The notes beneath the pieces were generated by a model. The model did no database searches and was not told the DNA's origin. It was given only the letters and a program-made list of their open reading frames with translations. DNA of 64,000 nucleotides. It comes from CBFDBF01 sp050287725 (GTDB taxonomy: Bacteria; Pseudomonadota; Gammaproteobacteria; Chromatiales; Chromatiaceae). Below, in pieces: positions 63,437-64,000 of the stretch. The translations under genes were made by a program, and so were the position numbers. The stretch spans positions 36,680 through 100,679 of the forward strand of contig JBNKCL010000040.1 in NCBI GenBank assembly GCA_050287725.1, given 5' to 3'. Numbering within the stretch: position 1 is the stretch's first letter; each line of letters starts with the position of its first letter.

Positions 63437-64000
63437 ACATCCAGTTGAATTTCCGCTACTTGCATGGATTGCCCGGTATTCTTCGGAACCCGAAGCCATT
63501 GTCTGGGTCCGGTTTCCGAGTGCGCGCCATGGTTTTGAGCGCGGCATTGTGCCTGGTGCCGGGGCTGACCCACGCCAAACCGGGGACCATCTCGGATACG
63601 CCGCTGTTCTCCGGCACCATCGCCGAACCCAATATCATGCTGCTGGTGGATACCTCTTGGTCCATGTACCACATCGTGCCGAGTTCCCACTATGATTCCG
63701 ATACCACCTACCTGGCCAGCTGTCCCGCCGGCAACCAGATACCCGCCAACGGTGAAGTTTCACTGACAATCAACATCGGTTCTCCGCGTATAAACTGGGG
63801 TGGAACTAATTATGTATGGGGTACCGGTTTCGGGCAAAAGTGCTTTGTAACTGGTTCGGATTACAAGGCGCAGCTCACAACCGAAACCACGGGTCCCAAA
63901 GCAAGCTATAACGGAAATGTCCTCAACTGGTACTTCGATACCAGCACGGATCCGAGCGGTTGTTCCAATACCTGGAGTTCCGGCAGAAAGCCTTGCGAGC
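63433..64000 (+). CDS. pilY1: PilY1-type pilus tip adhesin, N-terminal part
   Basis: Cut by the right edge; 189 codons visible from ATG 63433. A signal peptide (about residues 30-49, AMVLSAALCLVPGLTHA, cleavage near AKPG) follows an unusually long N-region of about 30 residues, so a later start is possible. The mature part has LFSGTIAEPNIMLLVDTSWS with the MIDAS-type DxSxS motif of a von Willebrand A domain. The calcium-binding C-terminal beta-propeller of PilY1 lies outside the window. It is last in the fimT-pilV-pilW-pilX operon as in relatives. Confidence 0.88.
   Translation, partial: MNIQLNFRYLHGLPGILRNPKPLSGSGFRVRAMVLSAALCLVPGLTHAKPGTISDTPLFSGTIAEPNIMLLVDTSWSMYHIVPSSHYDSDTTYLASCPAGNQIPANGEVSLTINIGSPRINWGGTNYVWGTGFGQKCFVTGSDYKAQLTTETTGPKASYNGNVLNWYFDTSTDPSGCSNTWSSGRKPCE

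Overview
The window is a GC-rich chromosomal segment of a gammaproteobacterium. The evidence is gene order: gshB divergent from the pilGHIJ-chpAC twitching cluster, rnpB next to a complete mra/mur/fts (dcw) cluster, and lpxC, an M23 peptidase, secA and argJ in the order familiar from Pseudomonas and relatives. A tkt-gap-pgk-fba block, a divergent group III type phosphofructokinase, a bacteriohemerythrin with an FNR-type site and an Irr-like Fur regulator would suit a microaerobic or autotrophic lineage, for instance around the sulfur-oxidising Chromatiales. That placement is inference only; no 16S or Rubisco gene is present.

Layout. 1-2.6 kb, minus strand: gshB, apbE and tonB (tonB runs off the left edge), coupled by ATGA overlaps. 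3.3-13.2 kb, plus: the Chp/Pil chemosensory system pilG, pilH, pilI, pilJ, a 1919-residue ChpA hybrid kinase and a ChpC-type CheW; no pilK or chpB is present. 13.2-14.3 kb: an AT-richer islet with a truncated sulfotransferase, an unknown membrane protein and a short dispersed repeat. 14.4-22.2 kb: rsmE, a phosphofructokinase, two small envelope genes, then the methyl cycle genes metK, ahcY and metF on the minus strand with an SAH riboswitch ahead of ahcY, and a thioredoxin-fold protein. 22.5-28 kb: tkt, gap, pgk, fba (sugar phosphate metabolism, Calvin or glycolytic). 28.1-33.4 kb, minus: srkA, purC, hemerythrin, a Cys-less HMA-like protein, argF, argD. 33.6-53 kb, plus: rnpB, then mraZ-rsmH-ftsL-ftsI-murE-murF-mraY-murD-ftsW-murG-murC-murB-ddl-ftsQ-ftsA-ftsZ and lpxC, almost all overlapping or abutting. 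53-60.7 kb: dciA-like gene, M23 peptidase, secA, argJ, a tandem T-fold pterin protein, tRNA-Thr(CGT) and an Irr-like Fur regulator. 60.9-64 kb: minor pilin operon fimT-pilV-pilW-pilX-pilY1, cut by the right edge.

Most of the window is conserved housekeeping DNA and I found no clearly novel multi-gene system. The best second-look items are regulatory or repeat-based: the SAH riboswitch, a three-repeat MraZ operator that decides in favour of a TTG start for mraZ, a perfect FNR-type palindrome upstream of the hemerythrin gene, an apparently leaderless Irr-like regulator, a family of intergenic hairpin repeats of the 'GCGTCTTGGCGAGA' and 'CACAGAGACACAGAG' kind, and a second repeat found both at the broken sulfotransferase and beside tRNA-Thr. 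The twitching genes at the left edge and the minor pilins at the right edge both serve type IV pili.
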